Part shown: positions 46,901-59,200 of the stretch, in pieces | Position numbering within the stretch: position 1 is the stretch's first letter | Layout: every line of letters starts with the position of its first letter | Origin: Patiria pectinifera | Taxonomy: Eukaryota > Echinodermata > Asteroidea > Valvatida > Asterinidae | Assembly (NCBI GenBank): GCA_029964075.1 | Contig: CM057133.1 | Location: forward strand, 16,268,699-16,332,698 | DNA length: 64,000 nt | Direction of reading: 5' to 3' | Notes under the pieces: model-generated | What the model was told of the DNA's origin: nothing | The model's database searches: none | What the model saw: only the letters and a program-made list of their open reading frames with translations | Position numbers and translations under genes: made by a program

Positions 46901-47411
46901 CAGGGTGAGTCAAAAAGCGAAACCCAAATGTCGGGACTATTGTGTCAGTGAAGTTCTGCATGTACCACTTTCAAAATCTAGGATATGAAAGCCCAATTTA
47001 TAAGCTTTTTTTTAATACATGAATCATTCCAATCGCTCATGTACTTTTCAAGCTACGGAATTTTAAACACAACCACCGTTTTAAAGTTCTGTCTACGAAT
47101 CACAAGAAGGTAAAAAGGTGTGCGTTCTCTCAGCTAAACGAAAACGATTCACACACATCCCTAAGTGATTCGTTTTCGTTTTGCTAAAAGAACACTTGCC
47201 TTCTTGTGATTCGTGGACAGAACTTTAAAACGGTGGTTGTGTTTAACATTCCGTAACTTGAATTGTACATAAGTGATTTTGAATGATTCTTGTACTAAAA
47301 GAAAACTGATGAATTGGGCTTTCATATCCGAGATTTTCAAAGTGTTTTATGCAGAACTTCACTAAAGCAATGGTCCCGACATTTGGGTTTCGTTTTTTTT
47401 TACTCACCCTG
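46901..47411. mobile_element. CAGGGTGAGT-type inverted-repeat element directly upstream of the laccase gene
   Basis: The best-preserved copy: CAGGGTGAGTCAAAAAGCG at the left, TTTTACTCACCCTG at the right, with TA on both sides (46899-46900 and 47412-47413). The arms are about 240 bp with a short centre near 47150. Its right edge is 33 bp before the laccase ATG, so it must overlap or replace the gene's 5' UTR and core promoter. Confidence 0.85.
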
Positions 47412-47444
47412 TATATCGCGCTGAAGGATTTTTTGGCTTCCAAG

Positions 47445-50400
47445 ATGAAGGGGTTGGTCTTCGCAATTTTCTTCATAACAGGTACCGTTTATTATGTACA
47501 CGATAATAGCGTATGTAGGAAATGACACTGGATTGGAGAAACAGACTACTAACAAACACTCGCAGGCGGAGTCAAATGCTCTTAATATAACAACTTTCTC
47601 TTGTACGTGTATATGTTTTGTTGTTTTTGCGGTTTGTAATCAAACTTGGTTTTTTTTGTAAATAGATACACACTTCTGTTTTTCCTGGACAATATTAACT
47701 GTTGTCTTTACCCCTGGGCAACTAAGTCCAAATGTATAATGGACAAAAAAATCCGCAATGAGTAAATATGGTTAGCTACATGTAAATGGAATACTTTCAT
47801 CGTAAAGATGCATGGTTGAGGTATTGTCCAGTGTCAGTATGATTACAATTATAAACAGCTGATGCTTTGCGGTCTTTTGCAATCTGCAGTCCTACCAGCA
47901 GCTAGGTCACTGAGACCTGCTGACGATCATCCGTGCATCCGATCCTGTGACTTCACAATCCCCATGACCTGCACGTACAACTGGGCGGTGAATTGGTACT
48001 ACACGATGTCACATCCCCAGGTTGGTGGTGAATAATGTCATTCGCTCACTCTCGGAATCGTGCTAGCCCTCTTTCGGTTTGTGAAGATTAAGCTGGGGTT
48101 GGCACTTGGCACATACATTTTCACAAGCACTGTTTTGTTTTGTTTTGCACACAAAGTTTAGGGCTGAAAAAATAGGAAGCTATGGTGGTTTTTTTTGGTG
48201 ACATTCTATACAATGAGCCGAAAAGCAAATCTGAACATGCTTAGTTTGCACTTCAAAATAGACAAGTCCCGTGCGCTTGTGCGTGTAGTCTTTAACATTT
48301 TATGAGATGTGCTATGCATTAAAAGCCATTGTGTGGCGTTTTTGTTTCCTTGTAGTGTGGAGATTGCCCAAGAACTGGAAGTGATTGTAGTAACGACCAG
48401 TGTGTCGCAGCTGATGGAGTTCAACGCGCAGTTAGTCTGGTCAACCGAGTATTCCCAGCACCCAGTGTGCAGGCGAGTACTTAATTAGGTCACACCGCTT
48501 TGGGAGCGGATTCATCAATTCAAAGACGTAGTTTCACCTCATTACAAAAAAAAAAATCTTATTGTTGGCTTGATGCCAACTTCAATGTGTATCAGCCAAT
48601 GTGCAAATACTTGTAACTCAAACTTCTTTACTAGTGGTTGGTACCTTATTACTCAAACCAAAAGGGTTATTTTGTGGTCACGTTGATTATTCCATTCAAA
48701 GACTAATGCACGCTGTTGCTGACACACTGTACAATGCATAATAGTTTCAGGGAATACTCTTCTATAATAATGATAATGCTTATATAGCGCTTTCCATCGT
48801 ATCAACGATCTCAAAGCGCTTTACAATTATTACCCCGTTCATCAGGCCATGGGACCACGCGGCAGCCGATATCAGCGCTCAATCGGTCCTCGACCCTCAC
48901 AGGTACCCATATACTCCTGGGTGGAGAGAGGCAATTGTAGTTATAGGTGTCTTGCCCATCAAGGGCACAAAACACCATGTTCCTGGTAGTGTTCGAACCC
49001 AGTATATTGAGGTATACCCAGTATAATTATTTGAGGTGTATTTTGTTATGTTACAATGCACAAGAGGTCTTCTTACGTGTATCACTGCTGAAGAAAAAAA
49101 AACACCTCAAAATGGCATGCAGGACAAACGATTTGTAGATGATAAGCTGCACTCGAAAGAGATAACTATACGAAGAAGGGAATTGTGACATAAAATGTGT
49201 CGCATAAAAAAACCGTAGTATTGGTTTTTTTCACACCTAGATCTGCAGCGGTGACGAGGTGGTCATCAATGTGGCCAACAACATGCTGAACAACGAAGGG
49301 GTTACCATCCACTGGCACGGTATCTTCCAGAACGGCAGCCAGTTCATGGATGGCCTGCCCATGGTGACGCAGTGTCCCATCCCCTCACCGGGCAGCTTCC
49401 AGTACAGGTTCACCCCTTACGAGCCCGGCACCCACTGGTTCCATTCCCACACCGGCCTGCAGCGATCAGACGGCATGATGGGTCCGTTCATCATCCGGGA
49501 GAGCAAACGAACCGACCCAAACGGTAACTTGTACGACGAGGACTCGGCTGCGAATGTCATCTTCATGAACGATTGGTACCACGACACAACAGTTAGCGAG
49601 TTTGCGAGGGATCAGTGGACTATTAATGGCTCGTCTATTGCATCAATTCTCATCAACGGTAAGTACTTTTTTCACTTTCAGTAGGCCTACTGTATGTATT
49701 CTCAATTGAGTCAGACAAAAAGGAACAATGTTTGCCATTTCCTTTAGAATTAGTTTTATTGGTTTGAAGGAATATTTAAAACCAATAACACAACATCAAC
49801 AATCAAAGGTGTGCCTTCTTTCTCCTGCTCAAATGTTGTAAACCAATCACACACCTACAAAGAATACCATTACATTTATCATGATCATCTTTTGATAACA
49901 GGAAAGGGGATAGCACCAGGCACCAAACCCCCTCATCCACCCCTTGAGGTCTTCAATGTTGTGAGGCATAAAAGGTATCGTTTCCGGGTCATCAACGGAG
50001 CTAGCAGCCCCTGCAACATGCAATTCTCGGTCCAGAACCACTCCCTGCAGATGATAGCCAGCGATGGTGGGTCTTTCAAACCCCTGACTGTGGACTACTT
50101 CAGGAGCACTGGAGGGGAACGGTTCGACTTTGTGCTGAACGCCAACCAGCCCATCGATAACTACCAGATCCAGGTCATCGGTCTGCCGTGCACTAACGCG
50201 CAGGGCGAACCAGCGAAGCAGATTGCTTATCTGCATTACGAGGGCGCCAACGACCCACCAGTTATCGATGAATTGCCTGACATCACGTCGTACGGAAACT
50301 CGTCAACTTGGTGGCAGGCTTTCCCGGACAAATCTTTCGCTCAGCTCAACTCAACAGGTAAATAAACTTGTTTTCGATTCCAGTTTGATCCAACATTGGG

Positions 50401-52974
50401 TTTAAAATAATAATTATCATTTTGAGAAGCGCACTCAAAGTGTACCAGCGCACAAACTTTACACATAGGCCCCCTATCGATACAAATTTTTGAGTGACAA
50501 AATACTTCGAATTTCAGACGCAGATTATAGGGCAACCGGAGGGGCGGAGGATCATCAGGAGTACATACGGGTCGGATTTGGTAGCCACACTGACCCTTCT
50601 ACGAACCGTTCGAAGCTGTACCCGCAACTGAACAGCATCACGTACTACTTCCCTACATCGCCTGTAATGAGCCAGTTTGAAGATCTGCCGGGGAACATAT
50701 TCTGCAACGAATCCGACTTCGCACCGGGCGAATGCGAGGGGGAGAAGTTGTGCTCTTGCGTGCACACCATCAACGTCAACCAGAACGAGGTAGGTCCCCT
50801 CTCGACAAACAACATTCGTTTCCAGACTGATAACCAGATATTGTCAATACATCTAACTTTTAAAAACTAATTCGCTGAGGGAATGACGTTTGCTCTGTTT
50901 GCACTCCTGCCATCGATAGAGAGTTGAAGTCGTCCTAGTTAATCCTGACAGCTTCAAAGTCTTGCATCCCATGCACCTCCATGGGCAACAATTCAAGGTG
51001 GTCGCCATGGGCAGGGTCAAGGGAGCGTCCATCAACTTGGTCAGGGAGCTCCTTGCAAATGGTAAGTCGAATAAGGTTTCTTCTCCGAGTGTCATTTTTA
51101 AACAAAATTATTATTTCAGGACTACAAAGCGCGTTTTTTACGTACGTAGAAAGGACTTGTTTTCATTTTGAAATTCCGTCAAAGACGTAGGATTTTTGTA
51201 CGATGGCAACAACTTATTACCCTCTTATTACGACACTTTAAAGCAGTAATGTTCTGAGAGGTCCACACAGTAACACATTCATTCTTTTAAGAAGACTTCT
51301 TCATGCTATACCGATTGTTCTCCATCACAGGCTCAATCGTTCGCAATAACAATGGCCCCAGGAAAGATGTCATCATAGTGCCCAATGAGGGTTATACCAT
51401 CTTCCAGTTCCAGGGCTGGAATCCAGGCTGGTGGATCTTCCACTGTCACATCGAGTTCCACCTCGAGGTATTTGTAAATAAACGTAAACATGTATGGTAT
51501 TGAACATGTAGGCAGGATTGTTTATAACCGGCTCACATGTGACGAGTATATTTAGGCCCGATGCAAACTTGAATCATGTCTACATCTGTATAATACAGTG
51601 CGCAAACTCATTGATATAGGATATCCCACACAGGGCAAAGACTAGACGCTGTTCGATATAGCAGCATTGCATTTTAATAAGAGCCCCCCCCCCCCCCCTT
51701 TGTGAGTGTGAGGAGATTTCCGTTGTTGCTTTCGGATTTGAAGACAGTTAGATGTGAAGAGTCCCTAATAATGTACCGGTAGAATGTTCCATTGGGCTAC
51801 AGTTCTTGGAAAGGAGGATCATTAATTTTGTAGCGATCCTTATTTGTTTGAGGACGAGAGAATGACAGGCCTGAATGTTGTCTATAGTGTAATCGTCTTT
51901 GGTTGGTATTGACGGAGAACTTGCAATGTTGACATTGATGGAGACAAGCGGATGGATGGTGTGCTTTGAACAAGAGCAGTGGCGTAAATCTGTGCCGGGG
52001 ACTGGGGGGATGGGGATGACTAAAATTACAAAATTTCCCAGCCGTGGAAATTCGAAAAGCGCGGGGGGGGGGGGCTTGGCTTGCTGGACACCACATTACA
52101 CTACGGGCGCTGTTCACGATACAGATGTACATCTTATGTATACTTACGCCCCTAAATTAACCTTACACCAAAACGGCGCATTTAAAGCTTTGGTACTTAT
52201 TTTCCCTTTTTCAGTACTATTCAATACATTTTGCTTGTCAAAGAAGTTCGAAAATAACCTCAAAATCCGCCTTTGTTGGGGTTCCTCAACAAGAAAAGTG
52301 GGGGGGGGGTGATGCAATGGCCCGTCCCCCCCGGTCGAAAAGTGGGTTGGATATATACCGTAAGATAAGTAGGCCTCAGTCAGTGTAAAATCCCGTAAAC
52401 TTAAGAGTGCCACATGTTTAACAGTGTTTTCTAAATGCTCCAATAATGTATGTAATAAATCATAATTTTCCTGTTAGTTCATGAAAAGTTGAACACCGCA
52501 ATATTCGTTCCCATTGCTCCAACCTCAGATACGTGTATGTTTCCCTGTTGTTTAATACAAAAGGATAGCAGAGCAGGCCTGTAATTAGACACAGGTGCCG
52601 TTCAAATCAACAAGCCAATCGATCCTTTGGCAGAGTCACGGATAGTTGTCTGATCTTTGTTTTGTTGTTTTCAGGAGGGCATGGCGTTGCTTTTCAATGT
52701 CCGCGGGGATGTTCCTCCCGTACCGGACGCTTTCCCAACCTGCGGCGTGTGGCCGCCGAGGTCGCGTCAGGGTGTAGGCACCGGTGGACCGTCTCCTCCT
52801 TGCCAAGAGCCGCTCGCTGGCGCCTCTCCCTTGGTCCATCTAGCCTGGATCATCCCGCTCACGTTTGTGATTGCCTTGGTCATCGGCGTGGTTATCGGCA
52901 GGTGTATGGTGGGCAAAGGTGACGGTGCCACCCCGGTACCACACACCGACCCCAAGGCAGAAACCAGCATGTAG
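47445..52974 (+). CDS. Laccase-type multicopper oxidase, membrane-anchored (669 residues, 9 exons)
   Basis: Exons: 47445-47481, 47890-48020, 48356-48472, 49241-49658, 49902-50357, 50518-50789, 50920-51061, 51331-51467 and 52675-52974. The joined frame has no stops and total length 2010 nt. MKGLVFAIFFITG is a signal peptide. An animal-laccase Cys-rich segment follows (CIRSCDF, YNW.VNWYYTMS). All copper motifs are present: HWHG (residues 119-122), HSH (163-165), HPMHLHG (493-499) and HCHIEFHLEEGM (562-573, T1 Cys563, axial Met573). A membrane segment (about 622-645) and a short cytoplasmic tail follow, so this is a type I membrane protein with its catalytic domain outside the cell. The enzyme should oxidise phenols or aromatic amines with reduction of O2 to water. 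In other invertebrates such enzymes act in cuticle tanning, pigment or defence; the substrate here is unknown. The third intron starts with GC instead of GT. The start codon is supported by the signal peptide. Confidence 0.92.
48768..49010 (-). mobile_element. tRNA-derived SINE in laccase intron 3
   Basis: On the - strand, the GGGTTCGAAC B box (48991-49000) is followed by TGGGCAAGACACC, CCAGGAGTATATGGGTACC and a tail with AAGCGCTTTGAGATCG and AAGCGCTATATAAGC. Same family as the SINE at 21392-21662. Confidence 0.8.
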
Positions 52975-53730
52975 ACCTTGATCTGGTAGTTGAATTTTTA
53001 TCCATTTTCCAGAGTGGTTTAGGCCTATCAATCATGGCTGGCGATCAAAATGTAAAAGATATGACATGTATACTCAGTTAATATCCAATATTTGTAACCT
53101 GGATTTGTCTAATTAGTAATTTTTTAAAGATGTATATTGAACTCTTTTTCGGTGTATTGGCTCCTTGACCATGAAATCATCATGGGTATACTTTAAACAC
53201 CAGAATCAAGCCTCAGTGTAGTCTCAGTGATCAAGATACGGACACAAGCAATCTCGGCTGCTAACCATTTTGAAATTCAAGCAAATAAACCAATGTCTCT
53301 GACCCGAAACATGGGTAAAGATACCAAACCAAGTTTCTATGAGTCTCCCTAGGCCGAGAAGTGGGCAGAGTGCATCCCAACAATTTTTACTATAGCTAGC
53401 TGGTCACATGTTGAATATCAGATCAGATGGGTTTCTTGAACAACTCCACACGTGGGGTTCAGGGGTGGTGCACGGGGTAGGGGCGCTGTTGTTGCACATA
53501 CACTTTGTGACAATATTCTGTTTCTCATTTTTAAATTTCCGCAATTGCGCTCTTAGATGATGTAGCCTTTCCAAGTAAAAGCTCCTGAAGCAATAGGCGT
53601 TAGAAATAGCCTGCATCATTACTGAGCTATAGAGTAGCGTGCTAAATTTTGATAATTTCGCATGACAACACAAACGTATAGGCCTTGTAATTGAAATGTT
53701 TTGTATTTTTTAATAAAAGAAGAAAAAAAG
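52975..53730 (+). other. Probable laccase 3' UTR
   Basis: This follows the stop codon. Candidate polyadenylation signals are AATAAA near 53283 and near 53712 (TTTAATAAAAGAAG). Which is used cannot be told from sequence. Confidence 0.35.
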
Positions 53731-54074
53731 TAAGCGTTTTGTCCTTCTGTAATGTTGTTTACGTGTTTTATTCATGGCTTTATTATAGTATCAGGGCCGG
53801 GTACACAAAATACAACATATAGTCCATTTTAAAAGCAGAAGATATACTCTCAAGTAAACTTATTTCGTGTTGAAAAACTTCGGTAATTTAGCCTCTGGAT
53901 CCGTCATTTTACTCATTTAATGATTTCTATTTTAAAATAAACTACGTGTTCCTACTTAATTTTTTAGAGTTTCGGTATATGGAATAGACGTGCACGGCAA
54001 GCGTCTATGATATGCTTGCAGATTAAGCAAAACAACACTCCGTTTTTACCCCCAGATTCTGAACATCAGTGGGC

Positions 54075-54365
54075 GCCTTCCATGGGCGTCGCCAGGATTT
54101 TTTCTAGAGGGGGGCAAAAAGAAATTTGCCAAAAAATGCTTGTATTTCTCAACACATTCTCGATTTATCAGTTTTAGAGGGGGGCAGGGACATTTTGCCC
54201 CCCCCCCCAACTCATTAAATTTACACCACTTTGTCTTCGCGCCTCTTTTTCTTTTCTTTTCTTTTCTTTTTTTTTCCTTCCTTTTTTTTTTTTTTTTTTT
54301 TTTGCTTTTCCAGGGGGGGGGGCAAGTGCCCCCCCTTGCCCCCCCCCCCTCGCAACGCCCATGGC
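54075..54365. mobile_element. Palindromic G/C-rich dispersed element (GGGCGTCGCCAGGAT type)
   Basis: CCATGGGCGTCGCCAGGATT at the left and CCCTCGCAACGCCCATGG at the right are roughly inverted, with G-runs and C-runs inside plus a long CTTTT/T tract. A fuller relative lies at about 62945-63200; fragments lie at 1965-2110 and 46100-46195. All share GCTAGAGAAAGTACAAG (or its complement) or CTTGTATTTCTC-like blocks. Confidence 0.65.
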
Positions 54366-55397
54366 GCCTTCTATCGTGTCTTCGTAACCCGATGTTAATT
54401 TGTGCCGAAATTGTGCTCTAAATGACGTCACAAATTTTTAAGGCATCTCGGGGGTTTTTTTTTGGGGGGGGGGACGTTTGCTCGTATTAGTATGTGGCCC
54501 TGCCGCCGGCCGAATGATGATGGAACGGATTGTATGCAATGTTCATCCAGTAGAGGGCGCTGTGTTTATGCAGCATGTTCAAAACAAAACTCAAAACTAA
54601 AGGGAAGTAGCGGCGAGAGCGAGAGACCGCAGTCTCCCCTCATGGTCGTTGGCGTCTTTTAAAATCGACCGCGAAATAATTTCAGTTGTGAGATTGTAAT
54701 TACTGTGATGTAGAGATTGAGGAGGATGTTTTTTACAACCCTGTTTTTAACGGTAAGTGAATACATTTGTAATAGTGAGTGTCCGAGTTTGTCAAGTTTT
54801 CTTTGTTTTAGCCCGACTGCCTCCATGCATCTGTTCCTTGCTCTGCTTTTTCTTTCTTCCAAGCTCTGCACCAGCTTCATAATGTTGAAGTTGGCTCCAT
54901 GGCCTCTGGCCGTACAGTACGTAGTACAGTGCTACACCTAGTACTCATGTACATGTAGTAGTATCACATGCACCTTTACTTTAGCTGGAGTTACCCAGTC
55001 CTAAATTTTATCATTGGGCCTAGGCCTAAATGACAACCCAATAATGATAAAAATGTGGCAGTGGATATTTTGCCGGAGACGGCAAACCTTCAGTAAACGT
55101 TAGTTTGCCGGATATGCACTGAACATGCGCAGTTACTGTTTTTTTGTACTTAAACATTTTCCGGTGACAAATTTTAGTCTGGCCCCATGCCAATATTATC
55201 GTTGTAACTTTGTATTTACAAGATGGGAATCAGACCATTTTATAATTTCGGACTTTATTTCCCTTTAAAAAAAATCCTCCAGAACCACAAATCTGAAAAA
55301 GAAAAAGTAATACTCTGCAATAAAATGTTTGAGACATATTAAAATAATAAAAGAAGAATATTCATATTTATTTGGGGATGGGAAAAAAACCCTTAAA

Positions 55398-55482
55398 ATG
55401 TGGCGGGAATCAGGATTCGAACTCGAGTCATCCCACTCTCTAGAGCAATTGCTTAACCACTGCACCGAATGTGCTACACAAA
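55398..55482 (-). repeat. tRNA-like repeat
   Basis: On the - strand, GGTGCAGTGGTTAAGC resembles an A box and GAGTTCGAATCCTGA a B box, at tRNA spacing. The acceptor and anticodon stems do not pair well, so this looks like a tRNA-derived repeat and not a functional tRNA. Confidence 0.5.
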
Positions 55483-55812
55483 TTTGGTGGGAATTTAATA
55501 CATGTTATAATTCAGCCCTATCTTAAAGAGTACAGCGCCCTCCGTTGATATGGATTGCCGCCGGCAAACCTTTAGTAAACGTTAGTTTGCCGGCGTTACC
55601 TCCGGCAAAATATCCACTACCTAAAAATTTAGGGCTGGGTAACTCCAGCCATGCTCCAGCTAATGCACCTCTATACTTTACCGCAGCGTTAACATCCAGA
55701 AGTGGACTTTGCTGAGTACCTGCGTAGATGTAAATGTAGGAAAGATTCCCATGTAATGTATCTGGCTAGCCCGACTGCCTCTGGCTGTACAGTAGGCTCC
55801 GTATGTTCTTGT

Positions 55813-56123
55813 CCGACTCCGAGTAACTAGGACTCTACGAATCACCTTTTTTAACATTTGGAGATGGTCGGGCGATAGTTAGTAATAGTAGGGTCCTAGG
55901 ATCTTAGAGTACATGGTGATACCAATAACCTGTTTTGACCATTTTCACTCGTACCCCTATCAAAATCTTCATATTTCTCCCCCAAAACAGTCCTCAAACT
56001 GCCTGATGCGCCCCTGTAGGCTTCAGTGGGAATTGAAAGTACAAATGGTGGTGGTTAGGTTCACCTACCTTTGGGAAGAAAACAGAAATTTCATCTTCAA
56101 TTCGGGACACATTCTTGTCACAA
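55813..56123. mobile_element. One-armed relative of the 8350-8904 MULE
   Basis: It shares CGAGTAACTAGGACTCTA, GTAGGGTCCTAGGATCTTAG and AAACAGTCCTCAAACTGCC with the left arm at 8.35 kb. It then continues into the complement of that element's exon-like end (TTCAATTCGGGACACATTCT). The opposite terminus is missing. It ends about 120 bp before the TRUB1 start codon. Confidence 0.7.
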
Positions 56124-56247
56124 AATTCAAAAAGTGAAAGTGTGAAAATAAAAGTGAAAATAAACAAATCCAAAAAGTCACAGCTAACACAATAACAGAT
56201 GTAATAATCATTACAAGTGTTGCATTGCTAATTCCTGCAGCATTGTG

Positions 56248-59200
56248 ATGATGTGCATTGGTGTCTCTGCGATGAAGTCTCTGGCGTCCAACCTTAACGG
56301 CCTCTTTGCAGTTGTCAAACCGACTGGAATCACATCTGCTGGCGTTATCAATCAACTCAAGCGAATCCTAACCAAAGGTAACATAAAAAGTCTGGCTCAT
56401 AAAAATGAATTGCTGTAGTTGTCACATCACAATAATTAGCTGTAGTTATCACATAAAAATAATTAATGGCATTGGTCCCAACTAAGGGTGAGTCAAAAAG
56501 AAAGTGACCAAATCAGAAAAAAAAAACAATTTCTTTAAATATGTGGCTCGCTCATAGCGATATATTAAATTACCAGAGCGCTAACTCGATGTACAAAGTA
56601 ATGCCTGATGGGCGCATATATGTTTGTGCACAAACCTATGGAGAACTAGAAATTTTGTACGGCTATTTGCATATCTGCGTTTGTATTCCATACCGGTGCG
56701 TCATCGAAGCCGATACGCCAAAAACCGAAAGGCATGATCAGCAAATTTGCTCTACGCAAACAGCGCAATGCATGCGCGTCCCTCCGCTGCAGATGCTTTT
56801 CGCCGTGACTTTTTTTAACCGTCAATGACGGGCTTAAGTTGTTTGCGTATGTTCTACTTGCGCGTTGCATGTAGAGTACACTTTCAAAATTCAATCCATC
56901 TAATTTCATTATGTTCTACAAACATGCACATGAATTCAAAATGTCTGCGCCCAGAGCGGTTTCAAAGCGTCACCGCGCGCAAGAATGAGGAGTTAGTGCT
57001 CTAGTAATTTAATATAGCTCTATGGGCTCGCTCTATTTCCCCTCATGAAATTATTCTTACCGTTGCACTCATAAACATTCTTTATTTGTTAAGTATCGCT
57101 TGTTCCTTACACTTGTAGAGCACAAGAAACAGCTACAGGAGTACAGCAATCACCACACCAGGTCTGGAAAGGTGGGGGCACCTTACAAGAAGCTCCGTAT
57201 CGGCCACGGTGGCACCCTGGACTCCAATGCCTCGGGGGTTCTGGTTATAGGGGTAGGCTTGGGGACAAAACTCTTGGCATCACAACTGAAGGGAAGCAAG
57301 GTAAGACAGTATCCAATCTGGGTTAAAAGTACAAGTAAAATGTACAGGCCAACTTGCAGGGGGCACTTTAGTGGGTCCTCATTCCAAGGAGGGCACTCAA
57401 AGGGTTTGGTCACAGTTTGCATGAGGCAAAATTCCTTGCTAACCAGTGAAAAATGATTACAAAGCATAGAATTTTTTGCTACACTAAGCAGGGATTTTTA
57501 GCTAATGGTAAGCAGAGCCATGAAATTGGCCCCTGGATCCGCCACTGGGGGCTGTATAAACTCAAATGACACTGACACGGTTAATGGTAGATACTAGAGT
57601 TGTTTTGTATTCTCTTGCAGCGATACCGAGCAGTCGGTTGTCTGGGCTCATCCACCGACACGCAGGACGCCTTGGGGAAAATCACACAGCGATCACCGGC
57701 AGGTAATGTGTAGCAGCCTTGAATATCCACATAAAGCACTATTATACAAATATTGAATGCTTCGAGTGGTGTAGTAAAACTAGCCTCCCGAGGTGATCCA
57801 TGGACATTCTATTTTCCCGAGGCGAAGCCGAGGGAAAATAGAATGATCCATGGATCACCGAGGGAGGCTAGTTTTACTTCACCACGAGGTAAAGCATTCA
57901 ATTGTTTTATAACACTTCGCCCACAGATTCTGCTTGATTTTAATATTTTAAATTATTTAAATCTGAACACAGCTGAAATAAACTTCAATTTCAATACAAA
58001 ATTGATGGAAAATGTATTTCTCTCTTAAAAACTACCCCTTCACGAAATGTTTGAACCCAAGTCTGCGGCGCGCTCTCTTTGGAATAATACACGCTACGCA
58101 CAACGCGCAACGCACACACCAGCATGCATTTGCACACAAATACTGCGCCGTGAAAATAGTACTTTGGTTGCTAATGGCATAGTACTTTGGTTGCTATGCG
58201 CACAGTACTTTTGGCCATGCACAGAAAGATAGCAAAATTAGAAAGTAACATGTGACTCGTCTCGGCCAATCAAGACACAGAATCTGTGGGTGAGGTGTTA
58301 TAAATAACTCTATAATCACATTATAAGGTTGTGCACAGTACATTCACATTCAGGCTGGTTTGTACGCGTTATAAGGCTTTATTTTGAATGCACATTGCAC
58401 CACTCGATCCACCTACCCTGCAGGTGAAGTGAATTAAGTTGTGAGCAAAACGAGTTGTTGAGTAACAAAGTTGGGTGGTTGCTGAGAACGTAAGCCATTG
58501 TTATTCGGTCCAAATTCTCCGACGGCTTACTCCAGCTAGCAGTTTAAATAAACCATAAATTTTACCAAGTTCAAATATTTTATTTGTTGTTTTTCCATTT
58601 TTGTAGATCACGTTACACTGAACCTGATTACATCATCACTCCAGCGCTATGTGGGCAATACCATGCAGATCCCTCCTTTGTGAGTACATCGTTGTGGTTA
58701 TTTTTAATCTCTCAGCCTCCAAACTCTAGCAGCCATCTTCTGATGAACCAACAAGCCTAACCATAAAACATTGTACTTTCTGACCCAACCAGTCCTTGGC
58801 AGTTGCTAATTCTGTGGGTTTTTTTTGCGAGACATGCTGTGGAAAGCTGCAGGGATGCCAGTTTTCAGGCAATAGACCATTATCATGTTGCAGCCATTTG
58901 ATTTTTTCACATTCAGATCAATGTAACCAAAGCGAGGCTAGAAGAAAAAATAGTCTGGTTCCTTTTTGCACAAAAACTTCATTCAGTACTGTTATTGGAT
59001 ACACGGAACATGACTAAAATGGTGGAAACATGATAAAGGTCTATAGCCTGAAATCATGCTTTTTCATGTTTTGGAAAAAACAAACTCGGGCATTCCATTC
59101 CTTCATAGCCCGGAAAAATACATCCCCATGTAACACGCACAGAGAAAAAAATTGTTACTGCCATCGCCACACTAGCTCAAATGTATTAATGTAAGTTCAA

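Larger units (their letters stand above)
53731..56247. other. Intergenic region and possible TRUB1 promoter
   Basis: It contains a palindromic G/C-rich element (about 54075-54365), a GC-richer stretch with TAGAGGGCGC and CGACCGCG motifs (54480-54670) that could be a promoter, an ATG with a nearby consensus donor (54727-54751, ACG|GTAAGT) of unknown meaning, an inverted GTAAACGTTAGTTTGCCGG pair near 55093 and 55574, a tRNA-like repeat (- strand, about 55398-55482) and a one-armed MULE relative (55813-56123). Confidence 0.5.

Noticed and set aside
49811..49900. Extension of laccase exon 5 upstream of 49902
   Set aside because: The open frame continues leftwards, but ING|GKGIAPGT continuity, the acceptor CAG at 49899-49901 and family alignment place the exon start at 49902.
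54727..54751. First coding exon of TRUB1 (ATG followed by a GTAAGT donor)
   Set aside because: Joining it to the acceptor before 56240 puts the TRUB1 frame out of phase and gives an in-frame stop; at most it is part of a 5' UTR.
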